Shown here: positions 55,798 through 63,805 of the stretch, one piece after another
Layout of the letters: each line of letters opens with the position of its first letter
Position numbering within the stretch: position 1 is the first letter of the stretch
Origin: Lentzea waywayandensis
GTDB lineage: Bacteria; Actinomycetota; Actinomycetes; Mycobacteriales; Pseudonocardiaceae
Length of the DNA: 64,000 nt
Assembly: GCF_900115955.1 (NCBI RefSeq)
Contig: NZ_FOYL01000003.1
Span: 653,117 to 717,116 of the forward strand
Reading direction: 5' to 3'
The notes under the pieces: generated by a model
Told to the model about the DNA's origin: nothing
Databases searched by the model: none
Seen by the model: the letters and a program-made list of their open reading frames with translations, nothing else
Program-made: the position numbers and the translations under genes

Positions 55798-57066
55798 GTG
55801 AGCGAGCATTTCCGGGTACACGGTGGCGCAAGGCTGGTCGGCGAAGTTGATGTCGTCGGCGCCAAGAACAGCGTGCTCAAGCTGATGGCCGCTGCCCTGC
55901 TGGCTGAGGGTACGACGACCATCACCAACTGCCCGGACATCCTCGACGTGCCGCTGATGGCGGACGCGTTGCGCAGTCTTGGGTGCGAGGTCGAGCTCGA
56001 CGGTGACGTGGCGAGGATCACGACGCCGCAGGAGCTGAGCCACCGCGCTGATTCTGAGGCGATGGGCAAGCTGCGGGCGTCGATCTGCGTGCTGGGGCCG
56101 CTCGTCGGGCGGTGCAAGCGCGCGGTCGTGGCGTTGCCCGGTGGGGACGCGATCGGGTCGCGGCCGCTGGACATGCACCAGAGCGGTCTGGAGAAGCTCG
56201 GCGCGCGGACCTGGATCGAGCACGGCTGCATCGTCGCCGAGGCCGAGGGGCTGCACGGCACGCAGATCTGGCTCGACTTCCCGAGCATGGGCGCTACCGA
56301 GAACATCCTGATGGCGGCTGTGCTGGCCACCGGGACGACGGTCATCGACAACGCCGCGCGTGAGCCCGAGATCGTCGACCTCTGCCTGATGCTCAACCAG
56401 ATGGGCGCGAAGGTCGAGGGCGCCGGCACGTCCACCCTGACCGTCCACGGCGTGACCGAGCTCAAGCCGACCGAGCACCGCGTCATCGGCGACCGGATCG
56501 TCGGCGCCACCTGGGGGTTCGCCGCCGTCATGACGCGTGGCGACGTGCGGGTGCGTGGCGTGAATCCGCACCACCTCGACCTGGTGCTGGAGAAGCTGCG
56601 CATGGCGGGCGCCGAGGTCACCGTCTACGAGGGCGGCGAGGACGAAGGGTTCCGCGTCGTCATGGAGGGGCGGCCCAAGGCCGTCGACTTCGTGACGCTG
56701 CCGTACCCCGGCTTCGCCACGGACAACCAGCCGTTCGCGATCGCGCTGTCCACGGTCTCCGAGGGCACCGCGATGATCACCGAGAACCTGTTCGAGTCCC
56801 GGTTCCGGTTCATCGACGAGATGATCAGGCTCGGGGCCGATGCGCGCACGGACGGTCACCACGCCGTGATCCGCGGCATCGAGAAGTTGTCGAGCGCGCC
56901 GGTGTGGGCTTCGGACATTCGCGCTGGTGCGGGGCTTGTTCTCGCCGGTCTGTGCGCGGACGGGGCCACCGAGGTCTACGAGATCTTCCACATCGAGCGT
57001 GGTTACCCTGGGTTCGTGGAAAACCTCCGCAAGCTCGGGGCCGACGTGGAACGCGTCAGCTCCTGA
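55798..57066 (+). CDS. murA: UDP-GlcNAc 1-carboxyvinyltransferase, Asp-type active site
   Basis: 422 residues from GTG 55798. First committed step of peptidoglycan synthesis, adding enolpyruvate from PEP to UDP-GlcNAc. EPSP-synthase-like fold: '[20 protein letters not shown]', '[13 protein letters not shown]', '[17 protein letters not shown]', '[17 protein letters not shown]'. The residue that is Cys115 in E. coli (P-G-G-C) is Asp117 here ('[17 protein letters not shown]'). The same change in M. tuberculosis MurA gives natural fosfomycin resistance, so this enzyme is expected to resist fosfomycin as well. Confidence 0.97.
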   Translation: MSEHFRVHGGARLVGEVDVVGAKNSVLKLMAAALLAEGTTTITNCPDILDVPLMADALRSLGCEVELDGDVARITTPQELSHRADSEAMGKLRASICVLGPLVGRCKRAVVALPGGDAIGSRPLDMHQSGLEKLGARTWIEHGCIVAEAEGLHGTQIWLDFPSMGATENILMAAVLATGTTVIDNAAREPEIVDLCLMLNQMGAKVEGAGTSTLTVHGVTELKPTEHRVIGDRIVGATWGFAAVMTRGDVRVRGVNPHHLDLVLEKLRMAGAEVTVYEGGEDEGFRVVMEGRPKAVDFVTLPYPGFATDNQPFAIALSTVSEGTAMITENLFESRFRFIDEMIRLGADARTDGHHAVIRGIEKLSSAPVWASDIRAGAGLVLAGLCADGATEVYEIFHIERGYPGFVENLRKLGADVERVSS

Positions 57067-57343
57067 GCACCAGCCGCGCGTTCGCGACGTCCGCCGGGAA
57101 CACCATCACCCGGTAAGGCGCGTTTCGCGAGCGCGTGGCACGCACCCCGTTCCGCTTCAACTTCTGCACGAGGACGTTCGCGGCCTCTTCGGTGGGCACG
57201 ACCGCCACCTCGTTCAGCAACCCGAAGTCCGTGCCGTCCAGATCCGGCACGGGCCTCTTGTCGTTGCCCGCGAAGTACCTCAACACCAGTGCCAGCAAGC
57301 CGAGAACCCCGAAGACGACCGCAGTCTGGTAGAAGCCCGTCAC
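57056..57343 (-). CDS. Small single-span membrane protein
   Basis: 95 residues from GTG 57343. One N-terminal span ('[20 protein letters not shown]') and a cytoplasmic ~60-residue domain ('[20 protein letters not shown]', '[17 protein letters not shown]') that resembles DUF2007-like modules with an alpha/beta fold. Function unknown. Its 3' end overlaps the murA 3' end by 11 bases on the opposite strand. The start is the weakest part of the call. Confidence 0.7.
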   Translation of the reverse strand: MTGFYQTAVVFGVLGLLALVLRYFAGNDKRPVPDLDGTDFGLLNEVAVVPTEEAANVLVQKLKRNGVRATRSRNAPYRVMVFPADVANARLVLRS

Positions 57344-57446
57344 CTCTTCATCATGCTCCCAGTGGTCACGATTCAGTGAGCAATCGCACGCGCAGCAATG
57401 GTTACCGGCCAGTACGCTCCGATGAACGACGATGTGGGAGGTTGCT

Positions 57447-59441
57447 GTGCCGTACCCAGCTGACCGCGAACGCGATCGCCCCTGGGTGATGCGCACTTAC
57501 GCGGGGCACTCCTCGGCCGCGGCTTCCAACGCGCTCTACCGGCGAAATCTCTCCAAGGGCCAGACGGGCCTGTCCGTGGCGTTCGACCTGCCGACGCAGA
57601 CCGGCTACGACCCCGACGACGAGCTCGCGAAGGGCGAGGTCGGCAAGGTCGGCGTGCCCATCAGCCACATCGGCGACATGCGGCAGCTCTTCGACCAGAT
57701 CCCGCTCGCCGGCGCCAACACGTCGATGACGATCAACGCGACGGCCATGTGGCTGCTCGCCATGTACGTCACCGTGGCCGAGGAGCAGGGCGCGGACCCG
57801 TCGGCGCTCGCCGGCACGACGCAGAACGACATCATCAAGGAGTACCTGTCCCGGGGCACCTACGTGTTCCCGCCCGGACCGTCGCTGCGGCTGATCACCG
57901 ACATGGTCGCGTGGACCGTGTCGAACGTGCCGAAGTGGAACCCGATCAACATCTGCAGCTACCACCTCCAGGAGGTCGGCGCCACGCCGGCACAGGAGGT
58001 CGCGTACGCGATGTGCACGGCGATCGCCGTTCTGGACTCGGTGCGCGACTCCGGTCAGGTGCCGCAGGAGAAGTTCGGTGAGGTCGTCGCCCGCATCTCC
58101 TTCTTCGTGAACGCCGGTGTGCGGTTCATCGAGGAGATGTGCAAGATGCGCGCGTTCGCCCAGTTGTGGGACGAGATCACGCTGGAGCGCTACGGCGTCG
58201 AGAACCCGAAGCACCGCCGATTCCGCTACGGCGTGCAGGTGAACTCGCTGGGGTTGACCGAGGCGCAGCCGGAGAACAACGTTCAGCGCATCGTGCTGGA
58301 AATGCTCGCGGTCTCGTTGTCCCGCAACGCCCGTGCGCGTGCGATCCAGCTCCCGGCGTGGAACGAGGCCCTCGGCCTGCCGCGCCCGTGGGACCAGCAG
58401 TGGGCGTTGCGCATGCAGCAGGTCCTGGCTTACGAGACGGATCTTCTGGAGTACAACGACATCTTCGACGGCTCCCCGGTCATCGAGGCCAAGGTCGGCG
58501 AGATCCTTGCCGGTGCCCGCGAGGAGATCGACCGCGTGCAGGCGATGGGCGGCGCCGTCGCGGCCGTCGAGTCCGGCTACATGAAGTCGAACCTGGTGTC
58601 CTCACTGGCGAATCGCCGCCGCCGCGTCGAGGCGGGCGAGGACATCGTGGTCGGTGTCAACAAGTTCGACACGACCGAGCCGTCGCCGCTGCAGGCCGAG
58701 GGCGCGAACTCGATCGAGACCATCGACCCGATCGTCGAGCTGCACGCCGTCGAGGCGATCCAGCAGTGGCGGGCGAACCGCGACAACGCTGCGGTAGAAG
58801 CATCTTTGGACGCTCTGCGCGAAGCCGCGAAGACCGACCGGAACCTCGTGGAGGTGACGTTGGCCTGTGCGCGAGCCGGAGTCACGACGGGCGAATGGTC
58901 GCAGGCATTGCGTGAGACGTTCGGTGAATACCGTGCCCCCACAGGCGTTTCCGGCGCCTCGGCATCCGGCGAGGCAGGCTCGGAGATCGCCCGCGTGCGT
59001 GACCGGGTGCGCGCGACCGGCGAGGAGATGGGCGAACGCCTGCGCATGCTCGTCGGCAAGCCGGGCCTCGACGGCCACTCCAACGGTGCCGAGCAGGTCG
59101 CCGTGCGAGCCCGCGACGTCGGCTTCGAGGTCGTCTACCAGGGCATCCGCCTCACGCCGTCGCAGATCGTCGCCGCGGCCGTGCAGGAGGACGTGCACGT
59201 CGTCGGCCTCTCGATCCTGTCCGGCTCGCACCTCGAAGTGGTGCCCGCGGTGGTGGACGGCCTGCGCGCGGCCGGCGCCGGGGACATCCCGGTGATCGTC
59301 GGCGGCATCATCCCGCCGGACGACGCCGCGAAGCTGCGCGATCGTGGGGTGGCGCGGGTGTTCACGCCCAAGGACTACGAGCTGACCGAGATCATGGACG
59401 AGATCGTCACCGTGATCCGAGAGGTGCGTTCTCTCTCGTAG
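57447..59441 (+). CDS. meaA: B12-dependent acyl-CoA mutase, MeaA (ethylmalonyl-CoA mutase) type
   Basis: 664 residues from GTG 57447, which has GGGAGG 5 bases upstream (better than ATG 57432). Single-chain mutase: TIM-barrel domain ('MRTYAGHSSAAASNALYRRN', 'SVAFDLPTQTGYDPD', 'NTSMTINATAMWLLAMYV', 'INICSYHLQEVGATPAQEV'), then a C-terminal B12-binding domain with the D-x-H-x2-G motif ('KPGLDGHSNGAEQVAVRARD', 'GLSILSGSHLEVVPAV'). MeaA proteins act in the ethylmalonyl-CoA pathway; members of this group differ in substrate, so the exact reaction is inferred. Its adenosylcobalamin could come from the adenosyltransferase at 55190. An enoyl-CoA hydratase gene follows 17 bases later. Confidence 0.93.
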   Translation: MPYPADRERDRPWVMRTYAGHSSAAASNALYRRNLSKGQTGLSVAFDLPTQTGYDPDDELAKGEVGKVGVPISHIGDMRQLFDQIPLAGANTSMTINATAMWLLAMYVTVAEEQGADPSALAGTTQNDIIKEYLSRGTYVFPPGPSLRLITDMVAWTVSNVPKWNPINICSYHLQEVGATPAQEVAYAMCTAIAVLDSVRDSGQVPQEKFGEVVARISFFVNAGVRFIEEMCKMRAFAQLWDEITLERYGVENPKHRRFRYGVQVNSLGLTEAQPENNVQRIVLEMLAVSLSRNARARAIQLPAWNEALGLPRPWDQQWALRMQQVLAYETDLLEYNDIFDGSPVIEAKVGEILAGAREEIDRVQAMGGAVAAVESGYMKSNLVSSLANRRRRVEAGEDIVVGVNKFDTTEPSPLQAEGANSIETIDPIVELHAVEAIQQWRANRDNAAVEASLDALREAAKTDRNLVEVTLACARAGVTTGEWSQALRETFGEYRAPTGVSGASASGEAGSEIARVRDRVRATGEEMGERLRMLVGKPGLDGHSNGAEQVAVRARDVGFEVVYQGIRLTPSQIVAAAVQEDVHVVGLSILSGSHLEVVPAVVDGLRAAGAGDIPVIVGGIIPPDDAAKLRDRGVARVFTPKDYELTEIMDEIVTVIREVRSLS

Positions 59442-59458
59442 GGCCTTAGTGTCGCGGA

Positions 59459-60217
59459 ATGGTTGACGTTTCGCGGGACGGGTCCGTCGTCCGGATCACG
59501 ATGAACCGCGCGGCCAAGCGCAACGCGCTGTCCGCCGAGCACCTCACGGAGCTGCTGGACGCGTTCCGCGAGGCGCGCACGTCGGACGCGGCGGGCATCG
59601 TGCTGGCCGCCGAGGGGCCGGTGTTCTCGGCCGGGCACGACTTCGCGGACGTGCACGCGCGGGACGAGGAAGGCGTGCGGCTGCTGCTGGAGCTGTGCAC
59701 CGTGCTGATGAAGACCATCCAGTCCGCGCCGCAGGTGGTGATCGCGCGCGTGCAGGGGCTGGCGACGGCGGCCGGATGTCAGCTGGTGGCGTCGTGCGAC
59801 CTCGCGGTGGCGGCGGACACGGCCGGGTTCTCGTTGCCCGGTGGCAAGGCAGGGTGGTTCTGCCACACGCCCGCGGTGCCGGTGGCTCGGTCGATCGGGC
59901 GCAAGCGGTTGATGGAGCTCGTGCTGACCGGGGACGTGATCGACGCGGCGACGGCGGTGGAGTGGGGGCTGATCAATCGCGCCGTGCCGGCGGACGAGTT
60001 GGACGCCGTCACGGACGACCTGCTGGCGCGGGCGACGCGGGGAAGCAGGGCGTCGAAGGCGATCGGCAAACGGACGATCTACGCGCAGCTGGACCGGCCC
60101 GAGATCGACGGGTACGAGATCGCGTTGTCCGTCATGGCCGAGACTTCGCAGTCCCCGTCAGCCAAAGAGGGACGGGCGTCGTTCCTGGAGAAGCGGCCGC
60201 CCGTGTGGCCCGACTAG
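59459..60217 (+). CDS. Enoyl-CoA hydratase/isomerase family protein
   Basis: 252 residues. Crotonase fold: 'VVRITMNRAAKRNALSAEHL', first oxyanion-hole strand 'EGPVFSAGHDFADVHAR', second 'VQGLATAAGCQLVASCDLAV', and 'FSLPGGKAGWFCHTPAVPVA'. The 'FSAGHD' form and the lack of the usual second catalytic Glu near 'G-PEV' resemble the ECHDC3-like subgroup, so hydratase activity is not certain. Probably co-transcribed with the mutase upstream. Its last 86 bases overlap the 3' end of the regulator gene on the other strand. Confidence 0.88.
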   Translation: MVDVSRDGSVVRITMNRAAKRNALSAEHLTELLDAFREARTSDAAGIVLAAEGPVFSAGHDFADVHARDEEGVRLLLELCTVLMKTIQSAPQVVIARVQGLATAAGCQLVASCDLAVAADTAGFSLPGGKAGWFCHTPAVPVARSIGRKRLMELVLTGDVIDAATAVEWGLINRAVPADELDAVTDDLLARATRGSRASKAIGKRTIYAQLDRPEIDGYEIALSVMAETSQSPSAKEGRASFLEKRPPVWPD

Positions 60218-60986
60218 TCGCGAGGAGCTTCAGCGCGTCGGCGTTCGGGCCCGGATCGGCCTGGTAGACCACCAGGAACTGGCCGGGCGCCTCGCGGACG
60301 TCGAACGAGTGGTAGTTCAGCTTGATCGGGCCGACGGCCGGGTGCACGAACTCCTTGGCGTCCTGGGTCTTCCCGCGCACCTCGTGCTGCTCCCACAGCT
60401 CCCTGAACACCGGGCTCTGGTTGAGCTCCTCGACCATCTGCCTGAGGCGCTGCGACTTCGGGTCGGCGGTCTGCCGCAGGTGCGCGACGGTGCTCTGCGC
60501 GACCCAGTTCCAGCGCGGGTAGAAGCTCGCGGCGGCGGGGTCGAGGAACGTCATCCTGGCGGCGTTGTCGGCCGGGCTGAACGGCTCGTACAGGGCTTCG
60601 GCCAGCGCGTTCGTGGCGAGGATGTCGAGCAGCGAGTTCATCACGAACGCCGGCATGTCGTGCATGCCGCTCATGAGCTGCCGCAGTTCCGGGCTGACGA
60701 CGTCGGGGGCGTGGCCTTCGTCGGCGACCACCCCGGCCAGGCGGTGCAGGTGGGCGCGGGAGTCGGAGTCGAGCTTGAGCGCGCGGCTCAGGGCGTCCAG
60801 GACCTGGGCGGACGGGTTGGTCTCGCGGCCCTGTTCCAGGCGGGCGTAGTAGTCCGCGCTGACGCCGGCCAGCACCGCGACCTCCTCGCGTCTGAGGCCC
60901 TTGACCTTGCGCTGGGTGTGGCTGGGCAGGCCCGCGTCCTTCGGATTGACGCGGGCGCGGTGAGCCTTCAGGAACTCGCCGAGCAC
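60132..60986 (-). CDS. XRE-type regulator with MmyB-like ligand domain
   Basis: 284 residues from GTG 60986 (start uncertain; no clear ribosome site). N-terminal HTH: 'LGEFLKAHRARVNPKDAGL', 'GLRREEVAVLAGVSADYYAR', 'LEQGRETNPSAQVLDALSRA'. C-terminal MmyB-like ligand-binding domain, PAS-like: 'MPAFVMNSLLDILATNALAE', 'WVAQSTVAHLRQTADPKSQR', 'LNYHSFDVREAPGQFLVVYQ'. This family usually controls a divergent oxidoreductase gene, here the SDR at 61089, through a palindrome (61018-61042). Its 3' end overlaps the enoyl-CoA hydratase gene by 86 bases. Confidence 0.88.
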   Translation of the reverse strand: MLGEFLKAHRARVNPKDAGLPSHTQRKVKGLRREEVAVLAGVSADYYARLEQGRETNPSAQVLDALSRALKLDSDSRAHLHRLAGVVADEGHAPDVVSPELRQLMSGMHDMPAFVMNSLLDILATNALAEALYEPFSPADNAARMTFLDPAAASFYPRWNWVAQSTVAHLRQTADPKSQRLRQMVEELNQSPVFRELWEQHEVRGKTQDAKEFVHPAVGPIKLNYHSFDVREAPGQFLVVYQADPGPNADALKLLATSRATRAAASPGTTPVPLWLTGTAKSRP

Positions 60987-61017
60987 GTCTGCGAGGTTAT
61001 TGCCCGCGGTGGTGATC

Positions 61018-61042
61018 TGCCTGGGTGTGCCACACCTAGGCA
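61018..61042. promoter_or_regulatory. Operator between MmyB-type regulator and SDR
   Basis: TGCCTGGGTGTG-C-CACACCTAGGCA: two 12-bp arms around one central base with a single mismatched pair. It sits between the divergent regulator (start 60986) and SDR (start 61089). Very likely the regulator's binding site. Confidence 0.7.
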
Positions 61043-61088
61043 GAAGGTGTCCTGGTAGCGGCCGTGCCGCGCGTCGATCGTGGTGGCC

Positions 61089-61790
61089 ATGAGCGAAAAA
61101 GTCGTGGTGATCAGCGGAGCTTCCAGCGGCATCGGCGAGGCGACGGCCCGGGTCCTGGCCAAGGCCGGGCACCAGGTGTTCCTGGGGGCACGGCGGGAGG
61201 ACCGGCTGGCGGCGCTGGCCGACGAGATCGGTGGCGGCTACGCGCCGCTGGACGTGACCTCCCGCGAGTCGTTCCAGTCCTTTGTGGACGCTGCGGTGGA
61301 GCGGTACGGACGGGTCGACGTGCTGGTGAACAACGCGGGCGTGATGCCGTTGTCCCTCATGGATTCCCTCAAGGTCGACGAGTGGGACCGCATGGTGGAC
61401 GTGAACATCAAGGGTGTGCTGAACGGCATCGCCGCTGTGCTGCCGCGGTTCACCGGCGGCGGGCACGTCGTGAACGTCGCCTCGGTCGGCGCGCACATGG
61501 TCATGCCGACCGCCGCCGTGTACTGCGCGACGAAGTACGCGGTGTGGGCGCTGTCCGAGGGGCTGCGCCAGGAGCGCGACGACCTGCGCGTCACGGTGAT
61601 CTCGCCCGGTGTCACGGAGTCCGAGCTGGCGGACACCATCACCGAGGACTTCGCGGCGTCGTTGATGGAGGACTTCCGCAAGCTCGCGCTGCCGGCGACC
61701 GCCATCGGTGACGCCATCGCCTACGCGATCTCGCAGCCGGCGGAGGTCGACGTCAACGAGATCGTCGTGCGGCCGGTCTCGCAGCGCTAG
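61089..61790 (+). CDS. Short-chain dehydrogenase/reductase
   Basis: 233 residues from ATG 61089. Classical SDR: cofactor loop 'VVISGASSGIGEATARVLAK' (T-G-x3-G-x-G class), 'NNAGVMPLSLMDSLKVDEW', catalytic Ser in 'VVNVASVGAHMVMPTAAVY' and Tyr-x3-Lys in 'AVYCATKYAVWALSEGL'. The Arg-Arg after strand 2 ('GARREDRLAAL') suggests NADP preference. Family members reduce carbonyls or oxidise alcohols; the substrate is unknown. Regulated in all likelihood by the divergent MmyB-type protein. Its stop codon shares CTAG with the convergent gene. Confidence 0.93.
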   Translation: MSEKVVVISGASSGIGEATARVLAKAGHQVFLGARREDRLAALADEIGGGYAPLDVTSRESFQSFVDAAVERYGRVDVLVNNAGVMPLSLMDSLKVDEWDRMVDVNIKGVLNGIAAVLPRFTGGGHVVNVASVGAHMVMPTAAVYCATKYAVWALSEGLRQERDDLRVTVISPGVTESELADTITEDFAASLMEDFRKLALPATAIGDAIAYAISQPAEVDVNEIVVRPVSQR

Positions 61791-62194
61791 GCACCGGTCG
61801 TCGAGCCCGGCCGGAGGATCATCAGCACCGTCACGGTCGCCCACAGCAGGTTGAAGACGCCCGTGTACATGGCCAGGTGCCTGATGTCCTTGGTCTTCAA
61901 CGCCTTCTCCTGGCCGGGCAGGATCTTGAGGGCCAGCACGAACGCGGCGGCGGTGGTGAGCGCGATCGACACGATCACCCAGGGGTGGCCGGTCACGCCC
62001 ATCACGCCGGCCGTCGCGAATCCGAAGACCGGCACCGAGATGCCGATCAGGGCGTAGACGCGGCAGATCCGGTGCAGCAGCTCGGGATTGCCGGCCGTGG
62101 TCACCGCCTTCGGGAACATGCTCGCGGCGACGGTGACCGGGCCAATGGCGATGATGGCGGCGAGGACGTGCAGCGAGAGGAAGAGCTTGCTCAC
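61787..62194 (-). CDS. Four-span membrane protein (DUF2269-like)
   Basis: 135 residues from GTG 62194, overlapping the DJ-1/PfpI stop by 4 bases. Four hydrophobic helices ('LSLHVLAAIIAIGPVTVAAS', 'CRVYALIGISVPVFGFATAG', 'WVIVSIALTTAAAFVLALKI', 'YTGVFNLLWATVTVLMIL'). The H-V-L-A start in helix 1 resembles DUF2269/CopD-like small membrane proteins. Function unknown. Co-translated with the DJ-1/PfpI gene. Confidence 0.78.
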   Translation of the reverse strand: MSKLFLSLHVLAAIIAIGPVTVAASMFPKAVTTAGNPELLHRICRVYALIGISVPVFGFATAGVMGVTGHPWVIVSIALTTAAAFVLALKILPGQEKALKTKDIRHLAMYTGVFNLLWATVTVLMILRPGSTTGA

Positions 62195-62769
62195 GCGGCC
62201 CTCCACGCGGTGCCGCGGCGTTCGTGGGCGAACAGCTCCTCGACCTCCAGGGCCTGCTGTGCGCCGATCTCGCGGTCGATCAGGTAGAGGCCGAGGTCGA
62301 CGCCCGAGCTGACGCCGGCGGCGCTGACCAGGTCGCCGTCGTCCACGATCCGCGCGCGGACGGCGTTCACGCCCATGGACTCCAGCGCATGCAGGCCGAG
62401 GTGGTTGGTGGTGGCGTTGCGGCCTTTGATCAAGCCGGCGATGCCGAGCAGCAACGAACCTCCGCACACGGTGGCGATGATCGCCTTCGTCTCTCTCAGC
62501 ACGGGAGCGAGCGTTGCGGCACCCGCGCTGAGCAGGGCGAACACCTCCTCGTCCTGGAGGGCCGCCGCTCCGGGGACGATGACGAGGTCGGTACCGGGGT
62601 CGAGCTGGGCGGTGGCCTTGAGGGACAACAGGCCCAGGCCGGCGGGGACCTCGCGCGCACCCTCCGCCGTCACCAGTGCGGCCCGGACCCCGCCCGCGGT
62701 CAGCGTCTCGTACGGGCCGATCGCGTCCAACGGGTCGAAGCCGTCGAACAACACCACTTGAGCTTTCAC
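62191..62769 (-). CDS. DJ-1/PfpI-family protein
   Basis: 192 residues. Class I glutamine-amidotransferase-like fold: 'VVLFDGFDPLDAIGPYETL', 'GTDLVIVPGAAALQDEEVFA', and the nucleophile elbow 'IIATVCGGSLLLGIAGLIKG' (Cys). Similar to isonitrile hydratase/PfpI-type proteins. The acidic residue after the first strand (Asp-Ala-Ile-Gly-Pro) is kept. Likely a small-molecule hydratase or a stress protein; substrate unknown. Divergent from a GlxA-type regulator, which shares the same fold, across a palindrome. Confidence 0.9.
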   Translation of the reverse strand: MKAQVVLFDGFDPLDAIGPYETLTAGGVRAALVTAEGAREVPAGLGLLSLKATAQLDPGTDLVIVPGAAALQDEEVFALLSAGAATLAPVLRETKAIIATVCGGSLLLGIAGLIKGRNATTNHLGLHALESMGVNAVRARIVDDGDLVSAAGVSSGVDLGLYLIDREIGAQQALEVEELFAHERRGTAWRAA

Positions 62770-62818
62770 TTCGTTGACTCCTCGCTTCGGTGATCAAAAC
62801 CGTAGGAGCGGGAGGGCG

Positions 62819-62863
62819 TGGCGAGAACTGGCTGGAATGCCATGTTCCAACGGATTCTCGCCA
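62819..62863. promoter_or_regulatory. 45-bp nested palindrome between DJ-1/PfpI and GlxA-type genes
   Basis: Outer arms TGGCGAGAA (62819-62827) / TTCTCGCCA (62855-62863); inner arms TGGAA (62833-62837) / TTCCA (62845-62849) around a 7-base centre. The 5-base spacers on each side make the whole site symmetric. It lies 50 bases from the DJ-1 start and 16 from the regulator start, as expected for an AraC/GlxA-type dimer controlling both genes. Confidence 0.65.
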
Positions 62864-62878
62864 GCTACGGTGGTGGAC

Positions 62879-63805
62879 GTGCACGAGGTGGCAGTGGTAG
62901 CGATGGACAGCGTCGTCCCGTTCGACTTCGCGACGCCGGTCGACGCGTTCAACTGGGTCGGGCGGTACCGGGTGCGCGTCTGCGGTCCGAAGAGGACTGT
63001 CGACGCGGGCTGTTTCGAGCTGAAGATCCCGCACGGCTTGGAGTTGCTGTCCGAAGTGGACACGATCGTTCTTCCCGGCCACGATCCGGGCATGGTCGTG
63101 CCGAAGGCGTTGATCGACGCGCTGCGGCAGGCGGCGGCGAGGGGCACGCGGATCGCGTCGATCTGCACAGGGGCGTTCGTGTTCGCGGCGACCGGCCTGC
63201 TGGACGGGATGCGGGTGACCACGCACTGGCTGGGAGCCGAGGAGCTGGCGGAGCGGTTTCCGGCGCTGGAGGTCGACCCGGACGTGCTCTACGTCGACAA
63301 CGGGCAGTTCCTCACGTCCGCGGGTGCCGCGGCGGGGCTGGACCTGTGCCTGCACATGATCCGGCGCGATCACGGGTCGGCGGTGGCGGCCGATGCGGCG
63401 CGGTTCGCCGTGATGCCGCTGGAGAGGGAAGGCGGGCAGGCGCAGTTCATCGTGACACCGCCCGTGACGCCTCAGGGGGCGGAGCTGGAGCCCCTGCTGC
63501 GGTGGATGGAGGCCAACGCGTCGCTCGAGCTCACGCTGGAGGACCTGGCCAAACAGGCGGGCATGAGCACACGGACGTTGAACCGGCGCTTCCGCGAACA
63601 GACCGGCACGACGCCGCTCCAGTGGCTGCACCGTGCGCGGGTCCGCCAGGCGCAGCACCTGCTGGAGACGACCAAAGACCCGGTGGAGCTGATCGCGAGC
63701 CGCGTGGGCTTCGGCTCGGCCACGGCGTTCCGCGACAGGTTCAAGCGGATCGCCGGAACCTCACCGCAGAGCTACCGGGCGGCTTTTCAGGGCTGCCAGA
63801 ACTAG
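62879..63805 (+). CDS. GlxA-family transcriptional regulator (DJ-1-like sensor plus AraC HTH)
   Basis: 308 residues from GTG 62879. N-terminal DJ-1/PfpI-like domain: 'VAMDSVVPFDFATPVDAFNW', 'DTIVLPGHDPGMVVPKALID', and Cys in 'TRIASICTGAFVFAATGLL'. C-terminal AraC HTH pair: 'LTLEDLAKQAGMSTRTLNRR', 'FREQTGTTPLQWLHRARVRQ', 'IASRVGFGSATAFRDRFKRI', 'GTSPQSYRAAF'. Probably regulates the divergent DJ-1/PfpI-membrane protein operon through the nested palindrome. Start uncertain by a few codons (GTG 62870 and 62873 are alternatives). Its stop shares CTAG with the convergent NUDIX gene. Confidence 0.93.
   Translation: MHEVAVVAMDSVVPFDFATPVDAFNWVGRYRVRVCGPKRTVDAGCFELKIPHGLELLSEVDTIVLPGHDPGMVVPKALIDALRQAAARGTRIASICTGAFVFAATGLLDGMRVTTHWLGAEELAERFPALEVDPDVLYVDNGQFLTSAGAAAGLDLCLHMIRRDHGSAVAADAARFAVMPLEREGGQAQFIVTPPVTPQGAELEPLLRWMEANASLELTLEDLAKQAGMSTRTLNRRFREQTGTTPLQWLHRARVRQAQHLLETTKDPVELIASRVGFGSATAFRDRFKRIAGTSPQSYRAAFQGCQN

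Noticed and set aside
57432..57446. Upstream ATG as the start of the MeaA-type mutase
   Set aside because: The GGGAGG ribosome site lies inside this extension, correctly spaced for GTG 57447.
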